This document shows, piece after piece, positions 35,948 through 47,181 of a DNA stretch of 64,000 nt. A program made the position numbers and the translations under genes. The stretch is from Methyloversatilis universalis. GTDB lineage: Bacteria > Pseudomonadota > Gammaproteobacteria > Methylococcales > Methylococcaceae. The notes below the pieces were generated by a model that did not search any database, was not told where the DNA came from, and saw only the letters and a program-made list of their open reading frames with translations. How positions within the stretch are numbered: the first letter of the stretch is position 1; each line of letters starts with the position of its first letter. The stretch spans positions 62,001 through 126,000 of the forward strand of contig DYIL01000001.1 of the NCBI GenBank assembly GCA_020723665.1, read 5' to 3'.

Positions 35948-36307
35948 TTATCGAATGCCTTCCGCGATTTCACGATGCATCTTCGCCATGGCCAGGTTTT
36001 CATCCGCCGCCTTACTGTAAAGGTCGATTAGATATTCACAGTGTGTCTTGAATCCGACGGCGTGCTTTCCATGCAAATAAGGCGCTCTTACATATTCCGC
36101 TAGGAGTTTCTTGTGCTCTTCCACTTTCTGCCTCGCCTCATCGGCCGCCTGTTCGTAATGCGCCGCCAATGCCTCATGGTCCGCCTTGGTTTTCGCGCTT
36201 TGGATCGCCGCCTCCATGGGCATCGGATGGGGATTTATCGGCGCACATCCAGAAAGCAACGCCAGGGCTGCGCCCATCGCGAGGGAGAATTTGATGATCG
36301 TATTCAT
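35948..36307 (-). CDS. Helical lipoprotein, member 2 of the five-copy His-Cys family
   Basis: The 119 residues have a lipoprotein signal (LAMGAALALLSGC) and two long helices: TKADHEALAAHYEQAADEA, then THCEYLIDLYSKAADENLAM and AKMHREIAEGIR. The ADHE, His-Cys and final LAxxH-type motifs match the paralogues at 11754, 43024, 43631 and 49503. It is a periplasmic lipoprotein of unknown function, placed between the two-component genes and cusA of system 2. Confidence 0.8.
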   Translation of the reverse strand: MNTIIKFSLAMGAALALLSGCAPINPHPMPMEAAIQSAKTKADHEALAAHYEQAADEARQKVEEHKKLLAEYVRAPYLHGKHAVGFKTHCEYLIDLYSKAADENLAMAKMHREIAEGIR

Positions 36308-36421
36308 AACAGACCTCTCAAAAGTTAAAGGTGGATTTAAATTGCTATTCGTACCGGCAAGAATTTCGGTTACTTTACGCGCTATTAATTACCCTATGTT
36401 TCTATTATCAGCCCCGGTAAG

Positions 36422-39400
36422 CTACAGTTGCGCAACCTGGTTACCGCTCCGCGCGGCTATTCTTTCCAAAATGGGTTTATCCCCCCATCGGATGGGATAT
36501 TCCTTGACCAGGGCATAAATCGCCGGGATCACGATCAAGGTCAGAATCGTCGAGGACACCATACCGCCCACCATGGGTGCGGCGATCCGGCGCATCACCT
36601 CCGAGCCGGTGCCGCTGCTCCACAGAATGGGCAAAAGGCCCGCCATGATGGCGACCACCGTCATCATCTTCGGACGCACCCGCTCCACCGCACCCGCCAT
36701 GACGGCCGCGTAGAGATCGGCCACCGTCACCCGTTCGCCGGCCGCTTCTCGCCGGCGCTGGATGCTTTGGAAGGCGTCGTCCAGGTAGATCAGCATCACC
36801 ACGCCGGTTTCCGCCGCGACGCCAGCCAGCGCGATGAAGCCCACGGCGACCGCCACGCTGAGGTTGTACTCCAGCAGCCACATCAGCCAGATGCCGCCGA
36901 CCAGGGCGAACGGCACCGACAGCATCACGATCAGCGTTTCGGTCAGGCGTTTGAAATTGAGATAGAGCAGCACGAAGATGATCAGCAGTGTCACCGGCAC
37001 CACCAGTTTCAGCTTGGCCTTGGCGCGCTCCATGTACTCGAACTGGCCGCTCCAGGTGATGTAATAGCCCGGCGGGAATTGGACGCGCTCGCGCACGGCC
37101 TTTTGCGCCTCCTCCACATAGCCGCCGATGTCCCGGCCCCGGAGATCGACGAAGATGTAGGCGGACAGCAGCGCGTTCTCGGTGCGGATGCCGGGCGGCC
37201 CTTTGCTGAGGCCGATGCGGGCGAGCTGGCCCAGGGGGATCATGGCGCCGCCTTCGATGGGCACCAGCACCTGGGTGGCGATGGCCTGGGGATCGCTGCG
37301 CAGCTCGCGGGGATAACGGACGATGACGTTGAAGCGCTCGCGTCCTTCCACGGTGGTGGTGACGGGCTCGCCCCCCAGCGCAGCGGCGATCACCCTCTGT
37401 ACGTCGCCCACCGTCAGGCCGTAGCGGGCCAAGGCCTCGTAGTCGGGTTCGATGTTCAGGTAATACCCGCCGGTGATCCGCTCGGCGTAGGCACTGGTCG
37501 TTCCGGGTACGGTCTTGATCACCGCCTCGATCTGCTGGGCCAGCTTTTCCATCTCGGCGAGATCCTTGCCGAACACCTTGACGCCCACCGGGGTGCGGAT
37601 GCCGGTGGACAGCATGTCGATGCGGTTCTTGATGGGCATGGTCCAGGCATTGGTGACGCCCGGAATCTGCAGCGCCCGGTCCATCTCGGCAATGAGCTGG
37701 TCGGGGGTCAGGCCGGGCCGCCACTCCGTTTCCGGCTTCAGGTTCACCACCGTCTCGAACATCTCCAAGGGCGCCGGATCGGTGGCGGTCTGGGCGCGCC
37801 CCGCCTTGCCGAACACCGATTCCACCTCGGGAAAGCTCTTGATGATCCGGTTCTGCGTCTGCATCAGTTCCTGCGCCTTGGTGACCGAAAGTCCCGGCAA
37901 GGTGATGGGCATGAACAGCAGCGAGCCTTCGTTCAGGGTCGGCATGAATTCGCTGCCAAGCTTGGTCGCCGGAACCACGGACACCCCCAAAACGATCAGG
38001 GCCACAAGGAGGGTCAGCGTTTTCCGGCGCAGCACCCAGCCGATCACCGGCCGGTAAGCCCAGATCAGAAACCGGTTGATCGGATTCTTGCCTTCCGGGA
38101 GGATCCGGCCCCGGATGAACAGCAGCATGAGCGCCGGCACCAGGGTGATGGACAACAGCGCCGCGCCGGCCATGGCGAAGGTCTTGGTATAAGCCAGAGG
38201 GTGAAACAGCCGGCCTTCCTGGGCTTCCAGGGCGAACACCGGCAGAAACGATACGGTGATGATCAACAGGCTGAAGAACAGCGCCGGGCCGACTTCCCGG
38301 CACGCTTCCAGCATGATCGCCAGCCGCGGTTTTCCTGGCGGGCTGCGCTCCAGGTGCTTGTGGGCGTTCTCGATCATGACGATGGCGGCGTCCACCATGG
38401 CGCCGATGGCGATGGCGATGCCGCCCAGGCTCATGATGTTCGAGTTCAATCCCATCTGGCGCATGACGAGGAAAGCGATCAGCACCCCCACCGGCAGCAT
38501 CAGGATGGCCACCAAGGCGCTACGGACGTGCAGCAGGAACAGAGCGCACACCAAAGCGACCACTAGACTTTCTTCCAGCAGCGTATGGCGCAGGTTGTCG
38601 ATGGCCCGCAGAATCAGGCTGGAGCGGTCGTACACCGCTTCGATGGACACGCCGCTGGGCAGACCCGAGGCGATTTCCCGGAATTTGGCCTTCAGGTTGT
38701 CGATCACCTCCAAGGCGTTCTGGCCGTAGCGGGCCATGGCGATGCCGCCCACCACTTCGCCTTCGCCGTTGAGTTCGGTGATGCCCCGGCGTTCGTCCGG
38801 CGCCAGCTCGACCCGCGCGATGTCCCGCACCAGCACGGGCGTGCCGTGCTCCGCCTTGACCACCAATCGCTCCAGATCGGCGATACCCCGCAGGTACCCT
38901 TTGCCGCGCACCATGTACTCGGTTTCGGACAGCTCGATCACCCGGCCGCCGACATCGGTGTTGCTGTCTTCGATCACCTCGATGACCTTTTTTAGCGGGA
39001 TGCCATAGGCCTGCAGCTTGCGCGGGTCCACCACCACCTGGTATTGCTGCACGAAGCCGCCGATGCTGGCCACCTCGGCGACGCCCGGCGTCTTGGTGAG
39101 CTGGTAGCGCACGAACCAGTCCTGCAGGGTACGCAGCTCCGCCAGGGTATGTTGGTTTCCGGTGAGGGCGTACTGGTAGACCCAGCCGACGCCGGTGGCG
39201 TCCGGGCCGATGCGCGGCGACACCCCGCGGGGCAGACGGCTGGTCGCGAAATTCAGGTATTCGAGCACCCGGGAGCGGGCCCAGTAGATATCGGTGCCGT
39301 CCTCGAAAATCACGTAGACGAACGAGGCGCCGAAGAACGAGAAGCCGCGCACCACCTTGGAGCGGGGCACGCTCAGCATGGCGGTGGTCAGAGGGTAAGT

Positions 39401-39595
39401 CACCTGATCTTCCACCACTTGGGGCGCCTGCCCATGGTATTCGGTGTAGACGATCACCTGGGTATCGGACAAATCCGGCAGGGCGTCGAGGGGGGTGTGA
39501 ATCAGCGCGTAAACTCCGGCGCCGACGAGGAACAGGGTCGCCAGCAGGACGAGAAAGATATTGCGCAGCGACCATTCGATGACACGGCTCAGCAT
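36422..39595 (-). CDS. cusA: CusA-type heavy-metal RND efflux pump (Cu/Ag), system 2
   Basis: Start at the ATG at 39593-39595 (MLSRVIEWSLRN), 8 nt after GGAGG. The open frame continues 19 codons upstream into cusB. The 1057 residues show the Cu/Ag signature GAMVDAAIVMIENAHKHLE in TM4, DLSDTQVIVYTEYHGQ, TDPAPLEMFETVVNLKPE and GVAAETGVVMLIYLDDAF. It is homologous to, but clearly diverged from, the pump at 24628, so the two systems are not a recent duplication. It is separated from the cusB stop by a single base. Confidence 0.95.
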   Translation of the reverse strand: MLSRVIEWSLRNIFLVLLATLFLVGAGVYALIHTPLDALPDLSDTQVIVYTEYHGQAPQVVEDQVTYPLTTAMLSVPRSKVVRGFSFFGASFVYVIFEDGTDIYWARSRVLEYLNFATSRLPRGVSPRIGPDATGVGWVYQYALTGNQHTLAELRTLQDWFVRYQLTKTPGVAEVASIGGFVQQYQVVVDPRKLQAYGIPLKKVIEVIEDSNTDVGGRVIELSETEYMVRGKGYLRGIADLERLVVKAEHGTPVLVRDIARVELAPDERRGITELNGEGEVVGGIAMARYGQNALEVIDNLKAKFREIASGLPSGVSIEAVYDRSSLILRAIDNLRHTLLEESLVVALVCALFLLHVRSALVAILMLPVGVLIAFLVMRQMGLNSNIMSLGGIAIAIGAMVDAAIVMIENAHKHLERSPPGKPRLAIMLEACREVGPALFFSLLIITVSFLPVFALEAQEGRLFHPLAYTKTFAMAGAALLSITLVPALMLLFIRGRILPEGKNPINRFLIWAYRPVIGWVLRRKTLTLLVALIVLGVSVVPATKLGSEFMPTLNEGSLLFMPITLPGLSVTKAQELMQTQNRIIKSFPEVESVFGKAGRAQTATDPAPLEMFETVVNLKPETEWRPGLTPDQLIAEMDRALQIPGVTNAWTMPIKNRIDMLSTGIRTPVGVKVFGKDLAEMEKLAQQIEAVIKTVPGTTSAYAERITGGYYLNIEPDYEALARYGLTVGDVQRVIAAALGGEPVTTTVEGRERFNVIVRYPRELRSDPQAIATQVLVPIEGGAMIPLGQLARIGLSKGPPGIRTENALLSAYIFVDLRGRDIGGYVEEAQKAVRERVQFPPGYYITWSGQFEYMERAKAKLKLVVPVTLLIIFVLLYLNFKRLTETLIVMLSVPFALVGGIWLMWLLEYNLSVAVAVGFIALAGVAAETGVVMLIYLDDAFQSIQRRREAAGERVTVADLYAAVMAGAVERVRPKMMTVVAIMAGLLPILWSSGTGSEVMRRIAAPMVGGMVSSTILTLIVIPAIYALVKEYPIRWGDKPILERIAARSGNQVAQL

Positions 39596-39596
39596 G

Positions 39597-41066
39597 TCAG
39601 TGGCCTCCGTGCCCGTGTTCGTGTCCTGAATGGTCAACGGTAGCGGAGGCATTCTCCGTTGGTTGCTGAGTGTGGCCTCCTCCGGTGTCGCTTCCCAGAC
39701 TTCCGAGCGCCGCCTTCAAGTTGCTTTCCGCGTCGATCAGGAAGTTGGCGCGGCTGACCACGGTTTCTCCGGCCTTGAGGCCGTCCAGGACTTCGACATA
39801 GCCGTCGGCGCGCCAGCCCGGTTTCACGACGCGCGGCTCGAACAGCCCCTCGCCGCGCTGCACCAGCACCACTTGCCGCGTGCCGCTGTCCAGCACGGCC
39901 GAATCGGGCACCGCGAGCACCTGCCCGTGGTGATGAGACGTCGAAAGCTCGACGCTGCCGTAGAGCGCGGGTTTCAAGAAGCCCCCGGGGTTGGGCAGCT
40001 CGATGCGGACTTTGGCCGTGCGGGTTTCCGGCGTCACCGTCGGATAGATGAACGTCACCCGGCCGTTGAAGACCTTGTCCGGGTAAGCGTTCACCCGGAG
40101 ACTGGCGTTCTGGCCCTCGTGGATCAGCGCCAAATCCTGTTCGTACACGTCGGCGATCAACCAGACCGTGGACAGGTCGGCGATGCGGAACAGGATATCG
40201 CCGGGCATGAAGCGCATGCCCTGCAGGGCGGGCTTCTCCAGAACGACGCCGGTGACCGGGGAGTTCAGCGGCACGAACTGGCTGGGCGTGCCCTGCTCCT
40301 GCAGATGGCGCAGGTGCTCGTCGGAAACATCCCAGTTGCGCAGCCTTTGCCAGGCGCTACTCACGAGTTGCTCGGCAGCCGTCCGGGTTTGGGCACTGCT
40401 GTTGAGCAGCGCTTTCTGCCCTCGGTAAGCGATGAGGTATTCCTGCTGTGCCGAGAGGAGATCCGGGCTGTACACCTCCATCAACACCTGGCCTCGGCGC
40501 ACGGTCTGGCCGGTGGCGTTGACGTGGAGGGTTTGGATCCAGCCCTCGAATTTGGGGGCGACGGTATAGAGGCGCCGCTCGTCCACCTGAACGGTACCCA
40601 CGGCCCGGACGGTGTGGTTCAGCGGGCGCAAGGCGACGGTCTCGGTCTTGACGCCCAGCTTCTGGATTTTCTCCACGTTGATCTTGACTTGGCCGGGCGG
40701 AGGCGCCTCGTCCTCGTAGACCGGCACGTAGTCCATGCCCATGGAATCCTTCTTCGGCACCGGCGAGGTATCGGGCAGTCCCATGGGATTGCGGTAATAG
40801 AGGACTTTCTTTCCAGTGGAAGGCTTTTGAGGGGTTTCCTCCTCCGGATAGACCGGCACGTAGTCCATCCCCATCTCGTCCTTGGCGGGAACGGGAGAGG
40901 TCACCGCCGGATTCATCGGATGTCGGTAGAACAGCGGTTTTTTCTCTGTAGACGTGGCTTCTTTGGCGGTGCACTCGGCAATCGGGGAATGGGAGGCCAG
41001 CCACCCGCCACTGGTGGCGCCCAATGCGAACGCGATCAGCACGGCCAGAACGGTTTGCTTAGTCAT
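39597..41066 (-). CDS. cusB: CusB-type efflux adaptor with two heavy-metal-binding repeats, system 2
   Basis: The 489 residues have an N-terminal anchor (ALGATSGGWLASHS) and then two copies of the short heavy-metal-binding domain: FYRHPMNPAVTSPVPAKDEM, ending GMDYVPVY, and YYRNPMGLPDTSPVPKKDSM with the same ending. The adaptor proper follows (VRRGQVLMEVYSPDLLSAQQ, IADLSTVWLIADVYEQDLAL). The C-terminus is His/Gly-rich (HSGHEHGHGGH). The doubled domain gives more Met/His sites for handing Cu or Ag to the pump. Start overlaps the stop of cusC by 8 nt. Confidence 0.94.
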   Translation of the reverse strand: MTKQTVLAVLIAFALGATSGGWLASHSPIAECTAKEATSTEKKPLFYRHPMNPAVTSPVPAKDEMGMDYVPVYPEEETPQKPSTGKKVLYYRNPMGLPDTSPVPKKDSMGMDYVPVYEDEAPPPGQVKINVEKIQKLGVKTETVALRPLNHTVRAVGTVQVDERRLYTVAPKFEGWIQTLHVNATGQTVRRGQVLMEVYSPDLLSAQQEYLIAYRGQKALLNSSAQTRTAAEQLVSSAWQRLRNWDVSDEHLRHLQEQGTPSQFVPLNSPVTGVVLEKPALQGMRFMPGDILFRIADLSTVWLIADVYEQDLALIHEGQNASLRVNAYPDKVFNGRVTFIYPTVTPETRTAKVRIELPNPGGFLKPALYGSVELSTSHHHGQVLAVPDSAVLDSGTRQVVLVQRGEGLFEPRVVKPGWRADGYVEVLDGLKAGETVVSRANFLIDAESNLKAALGSLGSDTGGGHTQQPTENASATVDHSGHEHGHGGH

Positions 41067-42411
41067 CGATTTTCTCCTCGCCGGTAGCGGCGATCAGCTG
41101 CGCCAGGGCCTGCTGGGTTCGGGTCAGTGCCTGCCAGTACTGGATCTGGTAATCGAACAGGGTGATTTCGGCACGGATCAGATTGAGGAAGTCCACCTTG
41201 TTCACCTGGTAGCCGGCCAGCATGGATTCCACCGTCTGCTGGGCCTGCGGGATGATGTCATTGTCGAACAGCGCCAGCCGCTCCCGGGCGTGCATGTAGT
41301 CCGCCCAGCCCTGGGTGATATCCGCCTGGACCCGGCGGATGTCATCCTGGAGGGTGTAGGTTTCCTGCAATAATTCGCTTTGCCGCTGGTCGACCGCCTT
41401 GGCCTGCTTGCTGCCGGCATAGATCGGTACGCTCAGGCTCAGGCGGAAGTTGGCGAAATCGCTGCGCTCCTGGCCGCTCGGGGTGTCCTGGCGGAAGGCG
41501 TAGCCCGCGCCGAGGCTGAAATCCGGATAGAAGTCCTTGTGCGCCAAGTCCACCCGGGTTTGCGCGGCGTCGATGGCTTTTCGCCGCTGAGCGAACAGGG
41601 GGCGGGTTTGCTCCGCCCGCTCCTGCAGACGGTCGGCCGAGGCCACATCCGGCTGCTCGACCTCGGCTTCCTCGGGCAGTACCAGCAGCGTTTCGCTGGG
41701 GCGGTTCAGCAAGGCGTTGAGGCGGCCCGCTTCGCTATGGCGCATCCGCATCAGCTCCACCTTCTGGTCCGACAGCTTGGAGAGCTCCAGCCGGGCGAGC
41801 AGCACGTCCTGCTGCAGCCCCTGGCCGACCTGGTATTTGGTTTGGGTGATCTCGACCAACTTCCGGAACAGCTCCTGCGTATCGGCCAGGATGCGCAACG
41901 CGCGATCGAAGTAGAACAGCTGCCACCAGCTGATCTTCACGTCCCGCGCGAGGCGCAGGCGGGCTTCCTCCACCGAATGGACGGCGGCTTCCGCCTCGAA
42001 GGTGGCGGCTTTCTCCCGCAACCCGAGCTTGCCCGGAAAGGGAATCGCCTGGCTGAACCCCACCTCCAGCATGGTCATGTCGTCCTGCCGGAGGTTGAAG
42101 TTCTTGCTGGGGATATTCAACGCATCAAAGTTGAGCGACGGGTCGGGAAGCGTTCCGGCCTGGGACGGAATGGCCGCCATCGCCTCGGCGCGCGCCTTGA
42201 TCTCCGCAAGGCCGGGATTTCCGGCCAAAGCGAGGGCGACCGCGTCCTGCACCGTCAAGACGGGCGACGCCTCCAATCGCAAACGGTCACTTGAGCGCGG
42301 CCCTTCCAGCGCCGCCTGCGCCGGGAGCAGTAAAAACAGGCCGCCGGCCAAGGCGACCCAGCATACGAAGCCTTGGGATGGCCGGGCTGGCCGGCGAGTC
42401 AGGCAGATCAT
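41059..42411 (-). CDS. cusC: TolC-family outer-membrane channel, system 2 (CusC-like)
   Basis: The 450 residues have a signal peptide (GFVCWVALAGGLFLLLPAQA) and two efflux repeats with VQDAVALALAGNPGLAEIKA, VGFSQAIPFPGKLGLREKAA and MLAGYQVNKVDFLNLIRAEI. It shares the IPFPGKLGLR motif with the system 1 channel. It precedes and overlaps cusB. A Cys/His membrane protein gene starts the operon about 140 bp upstream. Confidence 0.92.
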   Translation of the reverse strand: MICLTRRPARPSQGFVCWVALAGGLFLLLPAQAALEGPRSSDRLRLEASPVLTVQDAVALALAGNPGLAEIKARAEAMAAIPSQAGTLPDPSLNFDALNIPSKNFNLRQDDMTMLEVGFSQAIPFPGKLGLREKAATFEAEAAVHSVEEARLRLARDVKISWWQLFYFDRALRILADTQELFRKLVEITQTKYQVGQGLQQDVLLARLELSKLSDQKVELMRMRHSEAGRLNALLNRPSETLLVLPEEAEVEQPDVASADRLQERAEQTRPLFAQRRKAIDAAQTRVDLAHKDFYPDFSLGAGYAFRQDTPSGQERSDFANFRLSLSVPIYAGSKQAKAVDQRQSELLQETYTLQDDIRRVQADITQGWADYMHARERLALFDNDIIPQAQQTVESMLAGYQVNKVDFLNLIRAEITLFDYQIQYWQALTRTQQALAQLIAATGEEKIDD

Positions 42412-42549
42412 GCACCTTCTTCTCCAGAATACGGCGGGTGCGCCGGTTTCGACGTTTTTTGCTCACCTGCCGACGTTCGGTCGAGCGCGGCAGACGGGCG
42501 CACCACACCCGTGAAAACGGTAACGTTTACGGGGAGAGCAGGCGGATCG

Positions 42550-42969
42550 CTAATTCAACAGGCTGCAGAACCGGTAGAAGAGAGGGGTAGTTCTGCGGGG
42601 AGGCGGTAAGTTTGGGGGACGTAAGCCGAAAAGGAGAGGCAGGATCGGAAAAACGAACGACAGTACCCAGGACACCCAGATCACCACGGTGGAGCCCACG
42701 ACCCGCTCGGGCACGAGCGCGTGATCTTCTACGGCGGGCAGGGTGAGACAGTACTGCTTCGGGCAATCATCGGGAAGGGAATGGCCGGGATGATGGGATT
42801 CAGAGGTAGAGGCGTCGGCATCGGTGCAATCCGCCGCGGCCGGATGGCCTTGGCCTTGGAACAGCAGGGGACATACCCCGTGCAGTGCGGCCGCGAGCAG
42901 GGCCGCCGTCAGCAGAAGAACCACGCCGTGAAGCACTCGGATATTCCAGTGTAGCGCCGATTTCAGCAT
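42550..42969 (-). CDS. Small membrane protein with Cys/His-rich loop, first gene of cus system 2
   Basis: The 139 residues have an N-terminal helix (VLHGVVLLLTAALLAAALHG), a loop of about 60 residues with CPLL, ADCTDADAS, SESHHPGHSLPDDCPKQYC and a C-terminal helix (VVIWVSWVLSFVFPILPLLF). The tail ends FYRFCSLLN. The topology and tail resemble the protein at 3260-3706 in front of the czc channel gene, suggesting a loosely related family of putative periplasmic metal-binding membrane proteins tied to pump operons. No named family recognised. Confidence 0.65.
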   Translation of the reverse strand: MLKSALHWNIRVLHGVVLLLTAALLAAALHGVCPLLFQGQGHPAAADCTDADASTSESHHPGHSLPDDCPKQYCLTLPAVEDHALVPERVVGSTVVIWVSWVLSFVFPILPLLFGLRPPNLPPPRRTTPLFYRFCSLLN

Positions 42970-43023
42970 GGTTCTTTAGCCATCAGTCATCAAGCGGGAA
43001 GGGGTCTGTGGATTTCCATCCGC

Positions 43024-43395
43024 TTATTCCGCCAACTGGCGATGCTCGCGCGCGAGCGACAGGTATTCTTCGGCGGTCTGGCTGAACAGGCGCGCCAAGT
43101 CCTTGCAGTGGGCGCTGGCTTTGGCCATGTCATGGCCCTTTTGATGGATCGGAAACTTATACATCTCGTATTCGTTGCCCATGCGTTCGTGCTGGGCGGC
43201 TTTCTTTTTATACTCAGCCGCCTCCTGCTCGTAATAGGCGGCAATCCGTTCGTGATCTGCCTTGGTCTTGGCCGTCTGAATGGCTTTTTCCAGATCGAAG
43301 GCCGGGGTTTCCGCCTTGGTCGTGCTCCCGGAGGGTGCGCACGCGAACAAAAACGCACCGAACAGGATCATTAGGACTAGCGATAAAGGCTTCAT
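43024..43395 (-). CDS. Helical lipoprotein, member 3 of the five-copy His-Cys family
   Basis: The 123 residues have a lipoprotein signal (LSLVLMILFGAFLFAC), a short linker, then KAIQTAKTKADHERIAAYYE, a charged helix (EYKKKAAQHERMGNEY) and a second helix with SAHCKDLARLFSQTAEEY and LAREHRQLAE. The ADHE, His-Cys and EHRQ motifs match the four paralogues. Signal and cysteine predict an anchored periplasmic protein. Lies between the cus system 2 and the P-type ATPase genes. Function unknown. Confidence 0.8.
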   Translation of the reverse strand: MKPLSLVLMILFGAFLFACAPSGSTTKAETPAFDLEKAIQTAKTKADHERIAAYYEQEAAEYKKKAAQHERMGNEYEMYKFPIHQKGHDMAKASAHCKDLARLFSQTAEEYLSLAREHRQLAE

Positions 43396-43513
43396 TATTT
43401 CTCCTTGTTTCTTGATTTTTTTAGGATTTAATTGGCCTGGATCAAGGATCCGATTCGCAAGATCGAGATCGTTGGCTGTTCGGACGCCTTAGCCGGCTTA
43501 GACATCACTTTGC

Positions 43514-43530
43514 ATGAAATATCCGTGCCA
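43514..43530 (-). promoter_or_regulatory. Weak sigma-54-like element upstream of family member 3
   Basis: On the minus strand TGGCAC, GGATA, TTTC. The -24 box is perfect and the spacing right, but the -12 box has TC in place of GC. It lies about 120 bp upstream of the gene start. A 12-bp palindrome (ACGTGATCACGT, 43552-43563) lies just upstream of it. Confidence 0.3.
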
Positions 43531-43630
43531 GATGCGCTAGTGCGCTTTTTTACGTGATCACGTCATCTCAAAACTACGGAGAATGTGATTCTGATGGTTA
43601 CACATTGACATCAAAATCACAGATCTTCGA

Positions 43631-44047
43631 TCAAATCCCGGATTCGTTGGCCCTTTCCTCTGCGAGCTCTTGGTGCTCTTGTGCAAGAAATAGATAGTGC
43701 TCTGCAATTCGATTGTTCAGGCGACCAAGATTGGTGCAATGTCCCGCTGCCTTCATCAAATCAGCACTACCTGCGCGGGTAGCGGTCGGGTGGTCGTAGG
43801 CCGCCCAGTACCACTCCGCCAGATTTTGATGCAAGCTTGCCTTGGATAGGTAAGTAGCAGTCTCCTTTCGGTAATAATCCGCGATCGCTTCATGATCGGC
43901 CTTGCTTCGGGCGTTACGAATGGCTTTCACGATATCGAAAGAATCCAAAGCTCCCTGGTCCTGAAAGTCCAGGGTTTTATCTCTTGATGCACACTGGGTT
44001 AGAAACGCAACGAGGAAAATGGGCGTCAAAAATCGCATGGTCTTCAC
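43631..44047 (-). CDS. Helical lipoprotein, member 4 of the five-copy His-Cys family
   Basis: The GTG at 44045-44047 follows AGAGG by 6 nt; an ATG three codons in is also possible. The 138 residues have a short lipoprotein signal (FLTPIFLVAFLTQC), then VKAIRNARSKADHEAIADYY, and a second half with AAGHCTNLGRLNNRIAEHY and LAQEHQELAEER. The loop between the helices is longer than in member 2. It lies downstream of the YHS-LOG gene, 22 nt away, so it is probably co-transcribed with the copper ATPase operon. Confidence 0.8.
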   Translation of the reverse strand: MKTMRFLTPIFLVAFLTQCASRDKTLDFQDQGALDSFDIVKAIRNARSKADHEAIADYYRKETATYLSKASLHQNLAEWYWAAYDHPTATRAGSADLMKAAGHCTNLGRLNNRIAEHYLFLAQEHQELAEERANESGI

Positions 44048-44069
44048 AAGTTGCCTCTCAAGACATCAT

Positions 44070-44840
44070 TCAGGACTCTGGCGCTGCCAGGCTACTTTCG
44101 GCGGGATGCTGCCTCCCCCGTTCCATACAGAAGCAAGAGGGACAGCGGTAGTGCTGTTGGGTATAAACCTCGATCATCCGCGCGATCAGCTCGTATGGAT
44201 CGGGGGAGTAGACCAAACGGGCGCCGGTGTCCTTGTCGATGTTCTTGACCAAATCGGGAATCCGTTCGGTGATGCCGCCGCTGCCTTGCAGTACGCCGAT
44301 GAGTTTGCCCTCGTCATAGGCGATGGCGAATTCGCCCAAGGTGCCCGAACGGCCGCCGATGATGACGACCATATCGCTGGAGCGGATATTGGTCACTTCG
44401 CGTCCCATCAAACCGCTACCGGTATAGACGATGACATCGTAGGCGTCGGCCGGGGAGCGGTATTGAAGCAGGTGCTCATCCAGGCTCAAGGCCGGCGAGA
44501 TGCCGACGGAAATGCCCCCGTGTTGCTGGGCTCCCCGCGCGCACTCGTAGGGAAGACCCGGACAGGCGCCGGTGATCAAGATAAACCCTCGTTCAGCGAT
44601 GGCTTGCCCGAGGCTGAACGCTTTCTCACCCACCTCCAAGAGCGTCGCTTCGCTCGCCGAACCCATGACGCCCATGGTCAGCCGCATGGCCGGAACCTTG
44701 TCCACGAACAGTTGGGGTTGGGCCACGAATCGATCCCGACACCCCGGCGAACAGAAATAATACAGCTTGCCGCCATATTCCACGCTGGCTCCCGCTTCGC
44801 GTGGGGAAAACTTCATCATGCAAACGGGATCTTGAACCAT
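44070..44840 (-). CDS. YHS domain fused to LOG/TIGR00725-like protein
   Basis: I start at the ATG at 44838-44840 (MVQDPVCMMKF), 6 nt after GGAG. The 256 residues open with a YHS domain (DPVCMMKFSPREAGASVEYG, YYFCSPGCRDRF). A Rossmann-like domain of the lysine-decarboxylase-like/LOG superfamily follows, with GACPGLPYECARGAQQHGG and the nucleotide-site motif GGRSGTLGEFAIAYDEGK. The last residues hold CPSCFC. The fold binds nucleotides, but the role of TIGR00725 proteins is unknown. It lies 47 nt downstream of the Cu+ ATPase gene and probably serves copper handling. Confidence 0.85.
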   Translation of the reverse strand: MVQDPVCMMKFSPREAGASVEYGGKLYYFCSPGCRDRFVAQPQLFVDKVPAMRLTMGVMGSASEATLLEVGEKAFSLGQAIAERGFILITGACPGLPYECARGAQQHGGISVGISPALSLDEHLLQYRSPADAYDVIVYTGSGLMGREVTNIRSSDMVVIIGGRSGTLGEFAIAYDEGKLIGVLQGSGGITERIPDLVKNIDKDTGARLVYSPDPYELIARMIEVYTQQHYRCPSCFCMERGRQHPAESSLAAPES

Positions 44841-44887
44841 CTTGATCTCCGAATTCAGAAATACCGCCAACGCTGGTTGCCGGCTGA

Positions 44888-47146
<2,259 letters not shown>

Positions 47147-47181
47147 GACCGATGGTTTCTCCTACGCGAAGCCGTCAGCGC

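Noticed and set aside
36428-38566. Long plus-strand open frame opposite cusA
   Set aside because: His/Asp/Arg-rich shadow of a conserved RND pump gene; no ribosome site or signal.
43534-43556. Possible terminator (GCGC-TAGT-GCGC followed by six T) on the plus strand
   Set aside because: The stem has only four pairs and no plus-strand gene precedes it.
43552-43563. ACGTGATCACGT palindrome as a CRP site
   Set aside because: A CRP site needs TGTGA-N6-TCACA; here the half-sites have no spacer. It may bind something else.
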